A DNA stretch of 64,000 nt from JBBCJT01 sp037190665. GTDB taxonomy: Bacteria; Pseudomonadota; Alphaproteobacteria; Acetobacterales; Acetobacteraceae. Positions 34,310 to 43,056 of this stretch are shown in pieces. The stretch spans positions 23,384-87,383 of the forward strand of contig JBBCJT010000033.1 of NCBI GenBank assembly GCA_037190665.1, in the 5' to 3' direction. The notes under the pieces were generated by a model. The model did no database searches. It saw only the letters and a program-made list of their open reading frames with translations, and was not told where the DNA came from. Position 1 is the first letter of the stretch; each line of letters starts with the position of its first letter. The position numbers and the translations under genes were made by a program.

Positions 34310-36021
34310 ATGTCGACGAGCGTGCATCCGGATTGCAGCGCCCATGCTGCCGGTTTTCCCTCGCTGGGGGAACTCCGCCAGCGCATCCTGGCCGATGATG
34401 CCCTGACCGCCACGCGTCGCCGCGACATGGCTTCGGCCCTCGCCTCGCTCGCCAGGGCCATCGGCCGGCCGCCGGAACTGCTCCAGGCCGATCCCCTGAT
34501 CCCTGCGGCCGCTGCTGGCAGGCATCACCCCGGCGATGACGGGCCACCGGCCGGGCCGCTGGCGGAACGTCCTGTCGCTCGTGACGGCGGCGCTGGCACA
34601 CGCGGGGATCGTCCGGGTGCAGGGCCGCATCCGCGAGAAGCCCGCGCCGGACTGGCTCGCTGTCCTCGGTCTGCTCGAAACCCACCAGCAGCGTCACTTT
34701 CACCTGTGGCGTTTCGCGCGCTGGGCCAGCAGCCACGGTGTCGCGCCAACGCAGGTCGATGACGAGTTGATCGCCCGGTATCGACAGGAACTGAAGACCC
34801 GCAGCCTCGTCACCGAACCTGCCCGTGCTGCCCGGGACGCGGCCCGCTACTGGAACATGGCGGCCACAACCCATCCCGGCTGGCCACAACAGCGCCTCAC
34901 CGTTCCGGACAACCGGAAGACCTACGCGGTGCCGTGGGAGGCGTTCCCGGCGAGCCTCCGGCACGACGTCGAGGACTGGGCGACATGGCTTGGCACCGAC
35001 GATCCGTTCCTCGACCGGGATTTCACCCCGCTGCGCCCGGCCTCGGTGGCCGCCCGCCTGCGGCAGATCCGCATCTATCTCGCCGCGCTGGTCCACCAGG
35101 GCGTTGATCCGCAGGCGCTGGATACCCTCGCCGCTGCCGTCATCCCCGCCCGGGCCGAGCGGGGCCTGCGGTTCTTCTGGGAGAAGGCGGGGCGCCGCCC
35201 CTCGCATCACGCCTATCACATCGCGGGCCTGGTGATGATGATCGCCCGCCATCGGGCGCGGCTGCCCGCCGCCGATCTCGACCGGCTCCGCGCCATGGCA
35301 GACAGGCTGCGGCCGGTGGCCCAGGGGCTGGCCGGCCGAAACATCAGCCGCCTGCGGCAGTTGGAGGATCCGCAGCGCCTGGATGCGCTGCTGACCCTGC
35401 CGGCCCGCGTCCTCGACAGCGTCCGCCGCGCGGGCGCGCCGAGCATTCAGCTGGCGCGCCGGCTGCAGATCGCGGTGGCGATCGAGATCCTGCTCTGCAT
35501 CCCGATGCGGCTGCGCAACCTGCGCACGCTGCGCATCGGTACCCATCTGATCCGGGGAACCGGCGGGACCACGTTCATCTCCATCCCGGGCGAGGAGGTC
35601 AAGAACGGCGTGCCGCTGGAAGGCCGCCAGGCTGGTCGCACTCTATCTGGAGAAATACCGGCTCTTGCTGGCGCCTGCCGGCAGCGACTGGCTTTTCCCG
35701 GGCGGCAGGGCGGGGGAACCCAAGTCCGATGACGGGCTGCGCAGCGGCATCTCGAAGGCGATCGCCGTCCAGTGTGGCCTGCGGTTCCACCCGCATCTGT
35801 TCCGTCACGCCGCCGCCTGCCTCATCCTGCGCGACAATCCGGCCGCGCATGGTCAGGTGCAGCGGGTGCTCGGCCACAGATCGCTGGGCTCCACCATGGC
35901 GTTCTATTCCGGACTCGAGGGTCCGGCGGCGCTGCAGCAGTATGACAGGCTGATCGCCAGCCACCGGCAGGTGGCGAACCCGGCCGGCTCGCCGGGCCGC
36001 CGAGCGCGGAGCATGCCGTGA
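34310..36021 (+). pseudogene. Tyrosine recombinase 1, broken by two frameshifts
   Basis: The start MSTSVHPDCSAHAAGFPSLG has AGGAG upstream. Frame 1 runs to about 34495 (ELLQADP), frame 2 from about 34500 (SLRPLLAGITPAMTGHRPGR) to about 35620, and frame 3 to 36021 (LVALYLEKYRLLLAPAGSDW). Catalytic parts survive in frames 2-3: RLRNLRTLRIG, HPHLFRHAAA, VLGHRSLGSTMAFYSGLE with the Tyr. Two one-base shifts in the same direction make it a pseudogene unless both are sequencing errors. The last codons overlap the start of recombinase 2 (GTGA). Confidence 0.8.
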
Positions 36022-37163
36022 CCGTGATGCGACCCCGCCGGCATCCCGCGCTGCCGCCGGAGCGGTGGCCCGAGGCCGACCGGCTGGCATGGGAGGACGC
36101 GCACCGACAGCTGGACTTCCTCGCGGAGCCCGGCCGTGCCTCCGCCTGGCGCAGCGCCTCGGAGCGCAGCGCACGGGGCGCCTATGGCCGGTGGCTGCTG
36201 TGGCTCAGCGCGCAGGGGGTGGACCTGCAGGCGGAGGCGCCCGCGATCCGCTTCAGCCAGGACCGGCTCCGTGCTTACATGGAGTACTTGCACGAGGGCC
36301 GCTCGCCGGTGACGGCCGCGAGCTATCTCGGCATCCTGTGCATGGTGGTGGTCGCCGTGTTCCCCGATCGGGACTGGAACTGGCTGCGGGCGGTGCAACG
36401 CCGGCTGCGGCACCGCGCCAGGCCGGTGCGCGACAAGCAGGCCCGTATTGTCCCCGCCGGGCAGCTGCTGCAGCTGGGCCTCGATCTGATCGAGCGGGCC
36501 GGCGCGGTGCTGGACCGCTCCGGGATGCCGGGGATGCAACTGCAACAACTCGCCGCCGCGGCGCGCGACCACCGCGACGGGCTGATCATCGCGCTGCTGG
36601 CCTCCCGCCCGCTGCGCGTGCGAAACCTGCTGGGCATCGAGATCGGCCGGCAGCTTCGGCAGAACCAAGGCCGCGCGACGCTGCATTTCGATACGGCGGA
36701 AACCAAGGGCAACCAAAGCCTGGACGTCACCTGGCCGCAGATCCTGCTGCCTCCGCTGGAGCGCTATCTGGCGGAGGTCAGGCCGCTGCTGGTCGCGGCC
36801 TCGGCACCCGGCAATGTCGGACACCTGCCGCGGCCGCCAAGCGTCCGCCTCTGGGTCGGTCAGGGCGGCTCGCCGCTGACGCCGGGAGGGCTGCAGAAGG
36901 CGCTCGCCCGCCACACCGGACCGCGTTTCGGCCACCCGGTGAATGCGCATCTGTTCCGAGCTTGCGCCGCGAGCACCCTGGCGAACGCAGCGCCGGAGGC
37001 TGCCCGTCACGCCGCCGCGTTGCTCGGCCACCGCGGCATGCGAACCACAGAGCGGAGCTACATCGCTCCCGACAGCCGGATCGCCCTCGGCCGTCATCAC
37101 GACCTGATCAGGTCAATGCGAAAACGGGTGCGGCGGCGAAGGTCGGCGGAGGCGGCGACGTGA
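36018..37163 (+). CDS. Tyrosine recombinase 2 (site-specific integrase)
   Basis: A 381-aa integrase from a GTG that shares bases with the stop of recombinase 1. An N-terminal core-binding-like domain (FSQDRLRAYMEYLHEGRSPV) precedes the catalytic domain: Arg about 200-202 (PLRVRNLLGIEIG), His311/Arg314 (NAHLFRACAAS), His338 (LLGHRGM) and nucleophile Tyr348 (TTERSYIAP). It is intact. Tandem coupled recombinases suggest that both were needed by the element. Confidence 0.88.
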   Translation: MTVMRPRRHPALPPERWPEADRLAWEDAHRQLDFLAEPGRASAWRSASERSARGAYGRWLLWLSAQGVDLQAEAPAIRFSQDRLRAYMEYLHEGRSPVTAASYLGILCMVVVAVFPDRDWNWLRAVQRRLRHRARPVRDKQARIVPAGQLLQLGLDLIERAGAVLDRSGMPGMQLQQLAAAARDHRDGLIIALLASRPLRVRNLLGIEIGRQLRQNQGRATLHFDTAETKGNQSLDVTWPQILLPPLERYLAEVRPLLVAASAPGNVGHLPRPPSVRLWVGQGGSPLTPGGLQKALARHTGPRFGHPVNAHLFRACAASTLANAAPEAARHAAALLGHRGMRTTERSYIAPDSRIALGRHHDLIRSMRKRVRRRRSAEAAT

Positions 37164-37178
37164 TGTCCTGGGCATCGT

Positions 37179-37210
37179 CCGGGGGCAAGCCAGGCCGTGG
37201 CTTCCCCCGG
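37179..37210. repeat. Stem-loop after recombinase 2
   Basis: CCGGGGGCAAGCCA and TGGCTTCCCCCGG pair with one bulged base around GGCCG. It lies between the tyrosine recombinase stop and the serine recombinase start. It lacks a T-run, so a terminator is uncertain; a recombination or regulatory site is possible. Confidence 0.35.
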
Positions 37211-37340
37211 CTGGGATGAGCTCCGGGGGCCGGCTCGATGGCCTATTCTCGCCGCACTGCGACTCGCGCGCACCGTCACGACCGGCGCAGGTCAACCGAA
37301 ATGCCGGTTCAAACGCCGACCGATCCGCACCGGAGATGAG

Positions 37341-38624
37341 ATGACCGACCGCGTCGCCCTCTACGCCCGCTATTCCTCCGACCAGCAGCGCGAGGCTTCG
37401 ATCGAGGACCAGCTGCGGCTGTGCACCGCCCGTGCCGAGAAGGAAGGCTGGACGGTGACAGGCACCTGGAGCGACGCCGCCATCTCCGGCGCCACCCTGC
37501 TGCGCCCCGGCTACCAGGCTCTGCTGGCGGCGATGCGCGCGGGCGCGGTCGACATCGTGCTGGCCGAGAGCCTCGACCGGTTCTCCCGCGACCTCGAGCA
37601 CGTCGCGGCCTTCCACAAGCAGGCCCGCTTCTGCGGGGTCCGCATCGTCACCCTGGCCGATGGCGAGAGCTCCGAGATGGCAGTGGGTTTCAAGGGCACG
37701 ATGGGCGCGTTGTATCTGCGCGACCTCGCGGCCAGGACCCATCGCGGGCTGGAGGGGCGCGTCCGCCAGGGACGAGCCATTGCCGCACCACCTTATGGTT
37801 ATCGCGTCGTCCGTCGCCTCGGCGCTGACGGCGAGCCGGAACGGGGGCTGCGCGAGATCGACCCCGCGGAAGCCACCGTCCTCGGGCGGGTCTTCCGCGA
37901 CTATGTCGGTGGCTTCAGTCCCCGCGCCATCGCACGCGCGCTGAACACCGAGGGCATCCCCGGACCGCGCGGCGGCATCTGGTACGACCAGACGCTGCGC
38001 GGCCGGCCCGGCCGTGCCGACGGCCTGCTGCGCAATCCCCTCTATGCGGGGCGGCTGGTCTGGAACCGCTATTCCGCCACCACCGATCCGCAGACCGGCG
38101 CCCGGGTCTGGCGGCAGAAGGATCGGCAGGAGGTGGTCGAGCGCAGGATCGCCAACCTCGTGGACGCCATCGCCGACGGGCTCAAGGCGCCCGGCCTGCA
38201 GCAGAAGCTCGACGAACTGGGGGCGCGCCGGGCTGCCCTCAGAGCACAGATGCAGGCGGTACCGCCGGCCGCACCCGCCCTGCATCCCAACCTCGCCCAG
38301 CTCTACGCCGACCGCGTCGCCAGCCTCCGCCGCGCCCTTGATGCCGGCGACGGCGCCGAGGTGCTGGAGTCCGCCCGCGCCCTGATCGACACCGTCACCG
38401 TCTCCCCGCCGCCACCCGACCGGCCCGACGGACCGCCGGAGATCGAACTCGCCGGCAACCTCATCGAGATGCTCAGGGCCGGCGGAGCACGGCTCGACCC
38501 GGATCCGCACCCGCCTTTCAGCCACGCTCGCCAGTTCGGCAAAAGAAGATATGGGGGCAGAGCCCCTGCTGGCGCGAGGGAACCGGGCCCGTGGATCAGA
38601 TTCTGCCCATCAGCAACAGTATGA
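37341..38624 (+). CDS. Large serine recombinase with internal deletion of zinc ribbon
   Basis: 427 aa from ATG 37341 (GGAG upstream). The resolvase domain is complete: TDRVALYARYSSDQQREASI with nucleophile Ser12, AAISGATLLRPGYQALLAAM, LAESLDRFSRDLEHVAAFHK. The recombinase domain follows (PYGYRVVRRLG, FSPRAIARALNTEGIPGPRG). Then WNRYSATTDPQTGARVWRQK jumps straight to RQEVVERRIANLVDAIADGL. Relatives carry a Cys-rich zinc ribbon and about 180 residues in between, which are missing in frame here. The last residues (GREPGPW region) run into flanking DNA and overlap DUF3309, so the native C-terminus is lost. Probably inactive. Confidence 0.75.
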   Translation: MTDRVALYARYSSDQQREASIEDQLRLCTARAEKEGWTVTGTWSDAAISGATLLRPGYQALLAAMRAGAVDIVLAESLDRFSRDLEHVAAFHKQARFCGVRIVTLADGESSEMAVGFKGTMGALYLRDLAARTHRGLEGRVRQGRAIAAPPYGYRVVRRLGADGEPERGLREIDPAEATVLGRVFRDYVGGFSPRAIARALNTEGIPGPRGGIWYDQTLRGRPGRADGLLRNPLYAGRLVWNRYSATTDPQTGARVWRQKDRQEVVERRIANLVDAIADGLKAPGLQQKLDELGARRAALRAQMQAVPPAAPALHPNLAQLYADRVASLRRALDAGDGAEVLESARALIDTVTVSPPPPDRPDGPPEIELAGNLIEMLRAGGARLDPDPHPPFSHARQFGKRRYGGRAPAGAREPGPWIRFCPSATV

Positions 38625-38754
38625 TCAGGATCAGCAGGACCAGCCCAAGCGTCCCCGACGGGGCATAGCCCCAGCTACGGCTCCAGCCCCAGGTCGGCAG
38701 CGCGCCGAGCAGCAGCAGGATCACGATGATCAGCAGGATGGTCGAGATCGTCAT
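38596..38754 (-). CDS. DUF3309 small membrane protein
   Basis: A 52-aa protein, MTISTILLIIVILLLLGALP then TWGWSRSWGYAPSGTLGLVL, ending LLILIILLLMGRI. Two helices around a W-x-x-SWGY-PSG loop are the DUF3309 signature. Function unknown. The longer in-frame start at 38799 is rejected because the family begins at MTISTIL. It overlaps 29 bp with the runaway tail of the serine recombinase, marking the edge of the mobile region. Confidence 0.85.
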   Translation of the reverse strand: MTISTILLIIVILLLLGALPTWGWSRSWGYAPSGTLGLVLLILIILLLMGRI

Positions 38755-38835
38755 TGCGGGGCTCTCCCATTGGGTCGGCCCCGTAACGCACGATGCCAAG
38801 CTTGCGTTGCAGCCGCCCGTGCGCGGCCGTGCGGA

Positions 38836-39504
38836 TCAGCCCAGATGGCGGGCGAAGAAGGCGAGCGTCCGCTGCTGCGCGGTGGCGTAGTCGCGCGGCG
38901 AGTAGCTGGCGCGGTCGTCACAGCCGAACCCGTGCTGGGCACCGGCGTAAACGTGGATCTCCACCTTCGGATGCGCGGCCCGGATCGCCTCGACATCGCT
39001 CAACGGGATCGAGGCGTCCTTCTCGCCGAAATGGAGCTGCACGGGACAGTTCGGCTGCTCGTCCTTCGTGCCCGCGATGCCGCCGCCGTACCAGCCGGAG
39101 GCGGCGGCGAAGAGCTTCGTCCGCGTCGCGCCCCACCAGGCGACGGTGCCGCCCCAGCAATAGCCGACGATACCGTGCCGGATGCCCTGCGGCAGCGCGG
39201 CCGCCGCCGCGGTCACGTCCGCCATGACCCCGTCATCGGGCACCTTCGCGCGCAGCTCGCGGCCGCGGGCGATGTCGTCGGGCTGGTAGCCCAGCTCCAC
39301 GCCGCGTTCCGCACGGTCGAACAGCGCGGGCGCGACCACGGCGTAGCCCTCCGCGGCGAAGCGGTCGCAGACATTGCGGATGTGGCTGTTCACGCCGAAG
39401 ATTTCCTGCACCACCACGAGACCCCGCCGGGCATCCGCCGGGCCCGCCTTGTAGGCGGACAGCTCGTGACCATCGGCGGCGGTCAGCCTGATCATCGCGC
39501 CCAT
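38836..39504 (-). CDS. Dienelactone hydrolase family protein
   Basis: A 222-aa alpha/beta hydrolase. Nucleophile Cys116 in GYCWGGTVAW, Asp163 (GEKDASIP) and His191 (GAQHGFGC) form the Cys-Asp-His triad of dienelactone hydrolases, and VVVQEIFGVNSHIRNVCDRF is the usual early block. Start 39504 has GGAGG upstream; a longer open frame exists but crosses repeat DNA. It may act on a lactone in aromatic degradation, but no pathway genes are nearby. Confidence 0.9.
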   Translation of the reverse strand: MGAMIRLTAADGHELSAYKAGPADARRGLVVVQEIFGVNSHIRNVCDRFAAEGYAVVAPALFDRAERGVELGYQPDDIARGRELRAKVPDDGVMADVTAAAAALPQGIRHGIVGYCWGGTVAWWGATRTKLFAAASGWYGGGIAGTKDEQPNCPVQLHFGEKDASIPLSDVEAIRAAHPKVEIHVYAGAQHGFGCDDRASYSPRDYATAQQRTLAFFARHLG

Positions 39505-39893
39505 CGTTCCCTCCGAATCTGATGTCCTGGGTGTTCCGCTGATGTGGAGTCGGCACCGGACCGGTGCCGGCTGGCAAGACATCATCCGCGCGATGTCGGC
39601 CCCTCCCCCTCTCCGCTTGCTGGTTCCGTGCGGAAAGGCCGAGGCAAGGAGCGTCCCGCGAGAGGGAGGGCCCGCGCCTGCGCGGGAGGGTGAGGGGCTC
39701 GCGCGGAGACCAAACCTCACCGTCACCCCGACCCTCTCCCGCAAACGGGTTAGGGGACGTTGTGTGACGGTCCTTACCCTCCCTCTCGCTCGCCGCCGCT
39801 GCCGCCCAGCCGCTCCGCACACGTCCGGAGGCGAGAGGGGGAAAGGCAGATGCCGTTCACCTCGCGTTGAGACGCAAGCGGTCGAGCACAAGC
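39505..39893. repeat. Non-coding gap with REP-like palindromes
   Basis: No gene in 389 bp. The gap carries inverted arrays of the CCCTCTCCCGC family: 39715-39755 (CCTCACCGTCACCCCGACCC then TCTCCCGCAAACGGGTTAGG), a partner in the opposite orientation at 39655-39695, and degenerate pieces at 39600 and 39775-39845. Similar repeats occur at 47383-47501 and 56018-56054. Confidence 0.6.
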
Positions 39894-41300
39894 TCACGCC
39901 GCGGCCGCCACCGTCGCGATCTCGCGCGCGGCGCGGCGGCCCGCCTTCAGCGCCCCGTGCGCGTAGGACGGATCCTCCGTGCTCGCGGCCTCGCCGGCGA
40001 AGAACAGGCGGTTCTCCACCGGCGCGGACAGCGCCTCATGATCCGCCTCCGCCGCCCCCACCGGCAGGAAGCAGTAGGTGCCGCGCGCGTAGATGTCGCG
40101 CGACCAGCGGGTCACGCGCAGCTCCGCCGGGCGCGGGATCGCGTTGCCGAAGGCACGGCGCAGCGGCGCCATCACCGCATCGGACAGCGCGGCATCCGGC
40201 ATCCGCTCGAAGGCGCGGGCCGCCCCGCCGCCGATCAGCGCCACCAGTGCCGGCGTGCGATGGTGCGGCATCAGGCTGACGATCTCGGGCGCGAGGTTCT
40301 GCTCGGTATCGGCGAGCACGCGCACGAAATCCACATCCGCCGGCCAGAAGGCACGGTCGAAGCCGAGCACGACCTTGTTGAGCAGCCCGTTGCCTATGCG
40401 CGCGATCGCACCCTGCTTGGCCGCCGGCAGGGCGGGAACGAAGGTGACGTCGCCGTTCTTGAGCACGCCCAGCGGCAGGGTGATGACGACGCGGTCCGCC
40501 TCGAACAGTTCGCGTGTGGTCAGCACCCGCACCCCCGCGCCGATCATCTCGATCCGCGTGACCGGCTGGCGGTTGCGGATGTCGAGCCCGCGCGCGACGT
40601 GCTGGATGATCGCGCCGTAACCCTGTTCCAGAAGGTGGTTCTCGGCCGGGATCTCCCCCTCGCCGCCGAACCACCAGGCGGCCGACACCTCGGCCGCGTC
40701 GCCACCGGAATAGGAGGCGACGTAGTTGCGCAGGAAGGCCGCGACGCGGCGCTCATACGGGCCCGCGCCCGGGCCCGGAAGCAGTGAGGGCACCTGCTCC
40801 AGCACCGAGATGTCACGGCCCGGCGGCAGCGTCTTGTACGGCGACTCGTGGGAGATCAGCTCATCCACCCGCGCGAACAGCGCCGTCCGCTCCGCCTCGG
40901 TCAGCCGCCGCCCATCCGCGTCGAACACGACCGATTTCGCATCGTAGGTCGGCAGGCGGCGGACGCCGGCGGCATCGGCCAGCTCCGTCATCGGATTGCC
41001 GTCCGGCCCGTGGATCCAGGCGCCGCCGAGATCGAGCGCGGCGCCACGGAACCGGACGGTGTGCAGCCGCCCGCCCAGCCGTTCGCGCGCTTCCAGCACC
41101 GTGACCCGATGCCCCGCATCGTGGAGCGCGCGGGCGGCGGAGAGCCCGGCGATGCCGGCGCCGATGACGAGCACGCGCTGCGGGCGGCCGGGGGGCTGGA
41201 ACGCCAGCGGCGCGCGCAGGCCCGCAAGAAGCGCCGCGCCGCCGGCCAGCCCGCGCAGCAGCGTACGGCGGCTCCAGGCGGGCGGGATGTCATGCGGCAT
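39894..41300 (-). CDS. Tat-exported flavin amine oxidase
   Basis: A 468-aa FAD-dependent amine oxidase. The N-terminus has a twin-arginine signal (SRRTLLRGLAGGAALLAG). The dinucleotide-binding fold is RVLVIGAGIAGLSAARALHD, then HRVTVLEARERLGGRLHT; near the C-terminus are FFAGEAASTEDPSYAHGALK and AGRRAAREI. It probably oxidises an amine in the periplasm; the substrate is unknown. Start 41300 (MPHDIPPAW) is consistent with the signal position. Confidence 0.92.
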   Translation of the reverse strand: MPHDIPPAWSRRTLLRGLAGGAALLAGLRAPLAFQPPGRPQRVLVIGAGIAGLSAARALHDAGHRVTVLEARERLGGRLHTVRFRGAALDLGGAWIHGPDGNPMTELADAAGVRRLPTYDAKSVVFDADGRRLTEAERTALFARVDELISHESPYKTLPPGRDISVLEQVPSLLPGPGAGPYERRVAAFLRNYVASYSGGDAAEVSAAWWFGGEGEIPAENHLLEQGYGAIIQHVARGLDIRNRQPVTRIEMIGAGVRVLTTRELFEADRVVITLPLGVLKNGDVTFVPALPAAKQGAIARIGNGLLNKVVLGFDRAFWPADVDFVRVLADTEQNLAPEIVSLMPHHRTPALVALIGGGAARAFERMPDAALSDAVMAPLRRAFGNAIPRPAELRVTRWSRDIYARGTYCFLPVGAAEADHEALSAPVENRLFFAGEAASTEDPSYAHGALKAGRRAAREIATVAAAA

Positions 41301-41415
41301 GGGGGGCCTCCCGGTGAGCGCCGTTCGTTGCGGCGGGGAGACATCCTAGAAAGCGCGGTGGCGTAATGAAAACCCCCGGTGGACAGATGCGGCACGGCCC
41401 GCCGAAACTGTCGCG

Positions 41416-41646
41416 GTGGGCGAGATCATCAACCTGAACCGGCTGCGCAAGGCCCGTGCGCGCGACGCGGCAGCGGCTGCGGCCGCCGAGAATCGCGTGC
41501 GCCACGGCCGCACCAAGGCGGAGAAGGCGCGCGACGCCGACGAGGCGGCCCGGCGCAGTGCGGCGCTGGATTCGCACCGGGTCGAGTCGTCCGAATCTTC
41601 CGTTCCCGATTCGTCTCCGCCGAAGCCGCGCCGCCCGGATCGTTAG
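41416..41646 (+). CDS. DUF4169 family protein
   Basis: A 76-aa protein starting at GTG: MGEIINLNRLRKARARDAAA, then AENRVRHGRTKAEKARDADE and LDSHRV. The EIINLNR.RK start and RHGRTKAEK.R block are the DUF4169 signature, a short basic alphaproteobacterial protein of unknown function. The tail after residue 60 is Ser/Pro-rich. Confidence 0.85.
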   Translation: MGEIINLNRLRKARARDAAAAAAAENRVRHGRTKAEKARDADEAARRSAALDSHRVESSESSVPDSSPPKPRRPDR

Positions 41647-41714
41647 GGCTGCCTGGTTCCGAACCCTGATGGCGCGCGCTGGCGCCATGGCGAGTTCTTC
41701 ATAGCCGCGCCCAT

Positions 41715-41935
41715 ACGATAGAGGCGCTCGGTCGCACGATCCGGCACGCTCAGGAGAGCCCGAGGGTTCTTGCGCAACATCACGGTGTCACCCTGAAGGC
41801 CATCGTCGATTGGCGAGCACAGCATGACGCGGGCTGACCACCGCAAGGCCCTCTCGGATGAGAACGAGGTCGCTATCGCATCCTGTCGTCGCCGGACGAC
41901 GCCTCTATGGCTCGCAGACGGTCATGAGGCCCGTC
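41715..41935 (+). pseudogene. IS481-family transposase N-terminal remnant
   Basis: The plus strand reads LGRTIRHAQESPRVLAQHHG then VTLKAIVDWRAQHDAG, the HTH start of IS481 transposases (IR..IQ.S.ES...LA..YG....T...W). After a frameshift near 41835 it reads KALSDENEVAIASCRRRTTP, matching the LS.EEE..IV.FR..T block. No DDE core follows. It is a scar lying against the stop of the PhnW-like gene. Confidence 0.6.
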
Positions 41936-43046
41936 ACGCCGCCTTGCGCGCGATCCCGAGTTCCCCCAGCACCTCGCCCATCGCCGCGCAAGCGCGGCCG
42001 ATATCGGCCGGCGTGACGGCGCCGATCGTGCCGACGCGGAAGGACGGGAACGGCGTGTTGTAGAAATTGCTGATCAGCACGCCGCGCCGCTTCAGCGCAT
42101 CGACGAAAGCCTGCAGGTCCCAGCGCGGATCGGCCGGCGCGTGCACGTTGAAGACGATCGGGCCCTGATACGCCTCCTCCAGCACCGGGCGCAGGCCCAG
42201 CGCGAGGACGCCCTTGCGCAGCGCCGCCGCGTTCGCGCGGTAGCGGGCCAGCCGCGCGGGCTGGCCGCCTTCGGCGTCGTACAGGTCCAGCGCGGCGCGC
42301 AGCGCGTTGATCACCTGCGCGGGCGGGGTGAAGCGGAAGCTGCCGGGGCCGCTACGCCGCGCCTGGGCGAGGATGTCCGAGAGGTCGAACGACCACGATC
42401 CCGCCTGGCCGGCACTGGCATCCAGCCGGTCGATGCGCGCCACCGCGAAGCCGAGGCCGGGCATGCCCTCGAGGCACTTGCCGGAGGTGAAGACCAGCGC
42501 GTCGATCTCCGGCTGCGCCGCCATGTCGAGCGGCAGCGCCCCGAAGGCGGAAACGGCGTCCAGCAGCACCCGCCGTCCCGCTTCACGCGCGACCGCCCCC
42601 AGCGCGACCGGATCGCTGACGATGCCGCTGCCCGTCTCGCTGTAGACGTAGCCGACATGGCCGATCGTCGGATCGGCGGCGAGTGCGGCGGCGACCGTCT
42701 GCGGGTCCACCGGCCGGTCCTGTGGAACGTCGAGCGGCACCGGCACGCGGCCGGCTTCCTGCGCCAGCCGCACCATCCGCTGCGCATAGGCGCCGGTCAT
42801 CGGCACCAGCAGCTTGCCGCCCGCGGGGATGAAGGTGCGGATCATCGCCTCGGTGACGAAATGTCCGCAGCCCTGCAGCGGCAGGGCGATGTGCGTCTCC
42901 GCCGGCGCGCGGGCGATGGCGGCCACGCGGGCGCGCACGTCCGTCAGCAGCGGGTGGAAGTCGCGGTCCCAGGGGGCGAAATCGACGGTCATCGCCGCCT
43001 TCACTTCGGGACGGGTCATCACGGGGCCGGGAATCAGCAGCAGCAT
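41934..43046 (-). CDS. PhnW-like aminotransferase class V
   Basis: A 370-aa PLP enzyme, start MLLLIPGPVMTRPEVKAAMT. The PLP lysine is Lys190 in FTSGKCLEGMPGLGFAVARI, and the SGKCLEG.PG block is the hallmark of 2-aminoethylphosphonate-pyruvate transaminases. Asp163 (LLDAVSAFGALP) contacts the pyridine nitrogen. It may convert AEP to phosphonoacetaldehyde, but no phosphonate hydrolase or transporter lies nearby, so another amino donor is possible. The start overlaps the end of the DUF1194 gene, suggesting an operon. Confidence 0.85.
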   Translation of the reverse strand: MLLLIPGPVMTRPEVKAAMTVDFAPWDRDFHPLLTDVRARVAAIARAPAETHIALPLQGCGHFVTEAMIRTFIPAGGKLLVPMTGAYAQRMVRLAQEAGRVPVPLDVPQDRPVDPQTVAAALAADPTIGHVGYVYSETGSGIVSDPVALGAVAREAGRRVLLDAVSAFGALPLDMAAQPEIDALVFTSGKCLEGMPGLGFAVARIDRLDASAGQAGSWSFDLSDILAQARRSGPGSFRFTPPAQVINALRAALDLYDAEGGQPARLARYRANAAALRKGVLALGLRPVLEEAYQGPIVFNVHAPADPRWDLQAFVDALKRRGVLISNFYNTPFPSFRVGTIGAVTPADIGRACAAMGEVLGELGIARKAA

Positions 43047-43056
43047 CACGAGACCT

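Noticed and set aside
36065..37219. Second long plus-strand ORF overlapping tyrosine recombinase 2
   Set aside because: It is an out-of-frame shadow rich in Arg/Ala/Gly; the recombinase frame holds the catalytic motifs.
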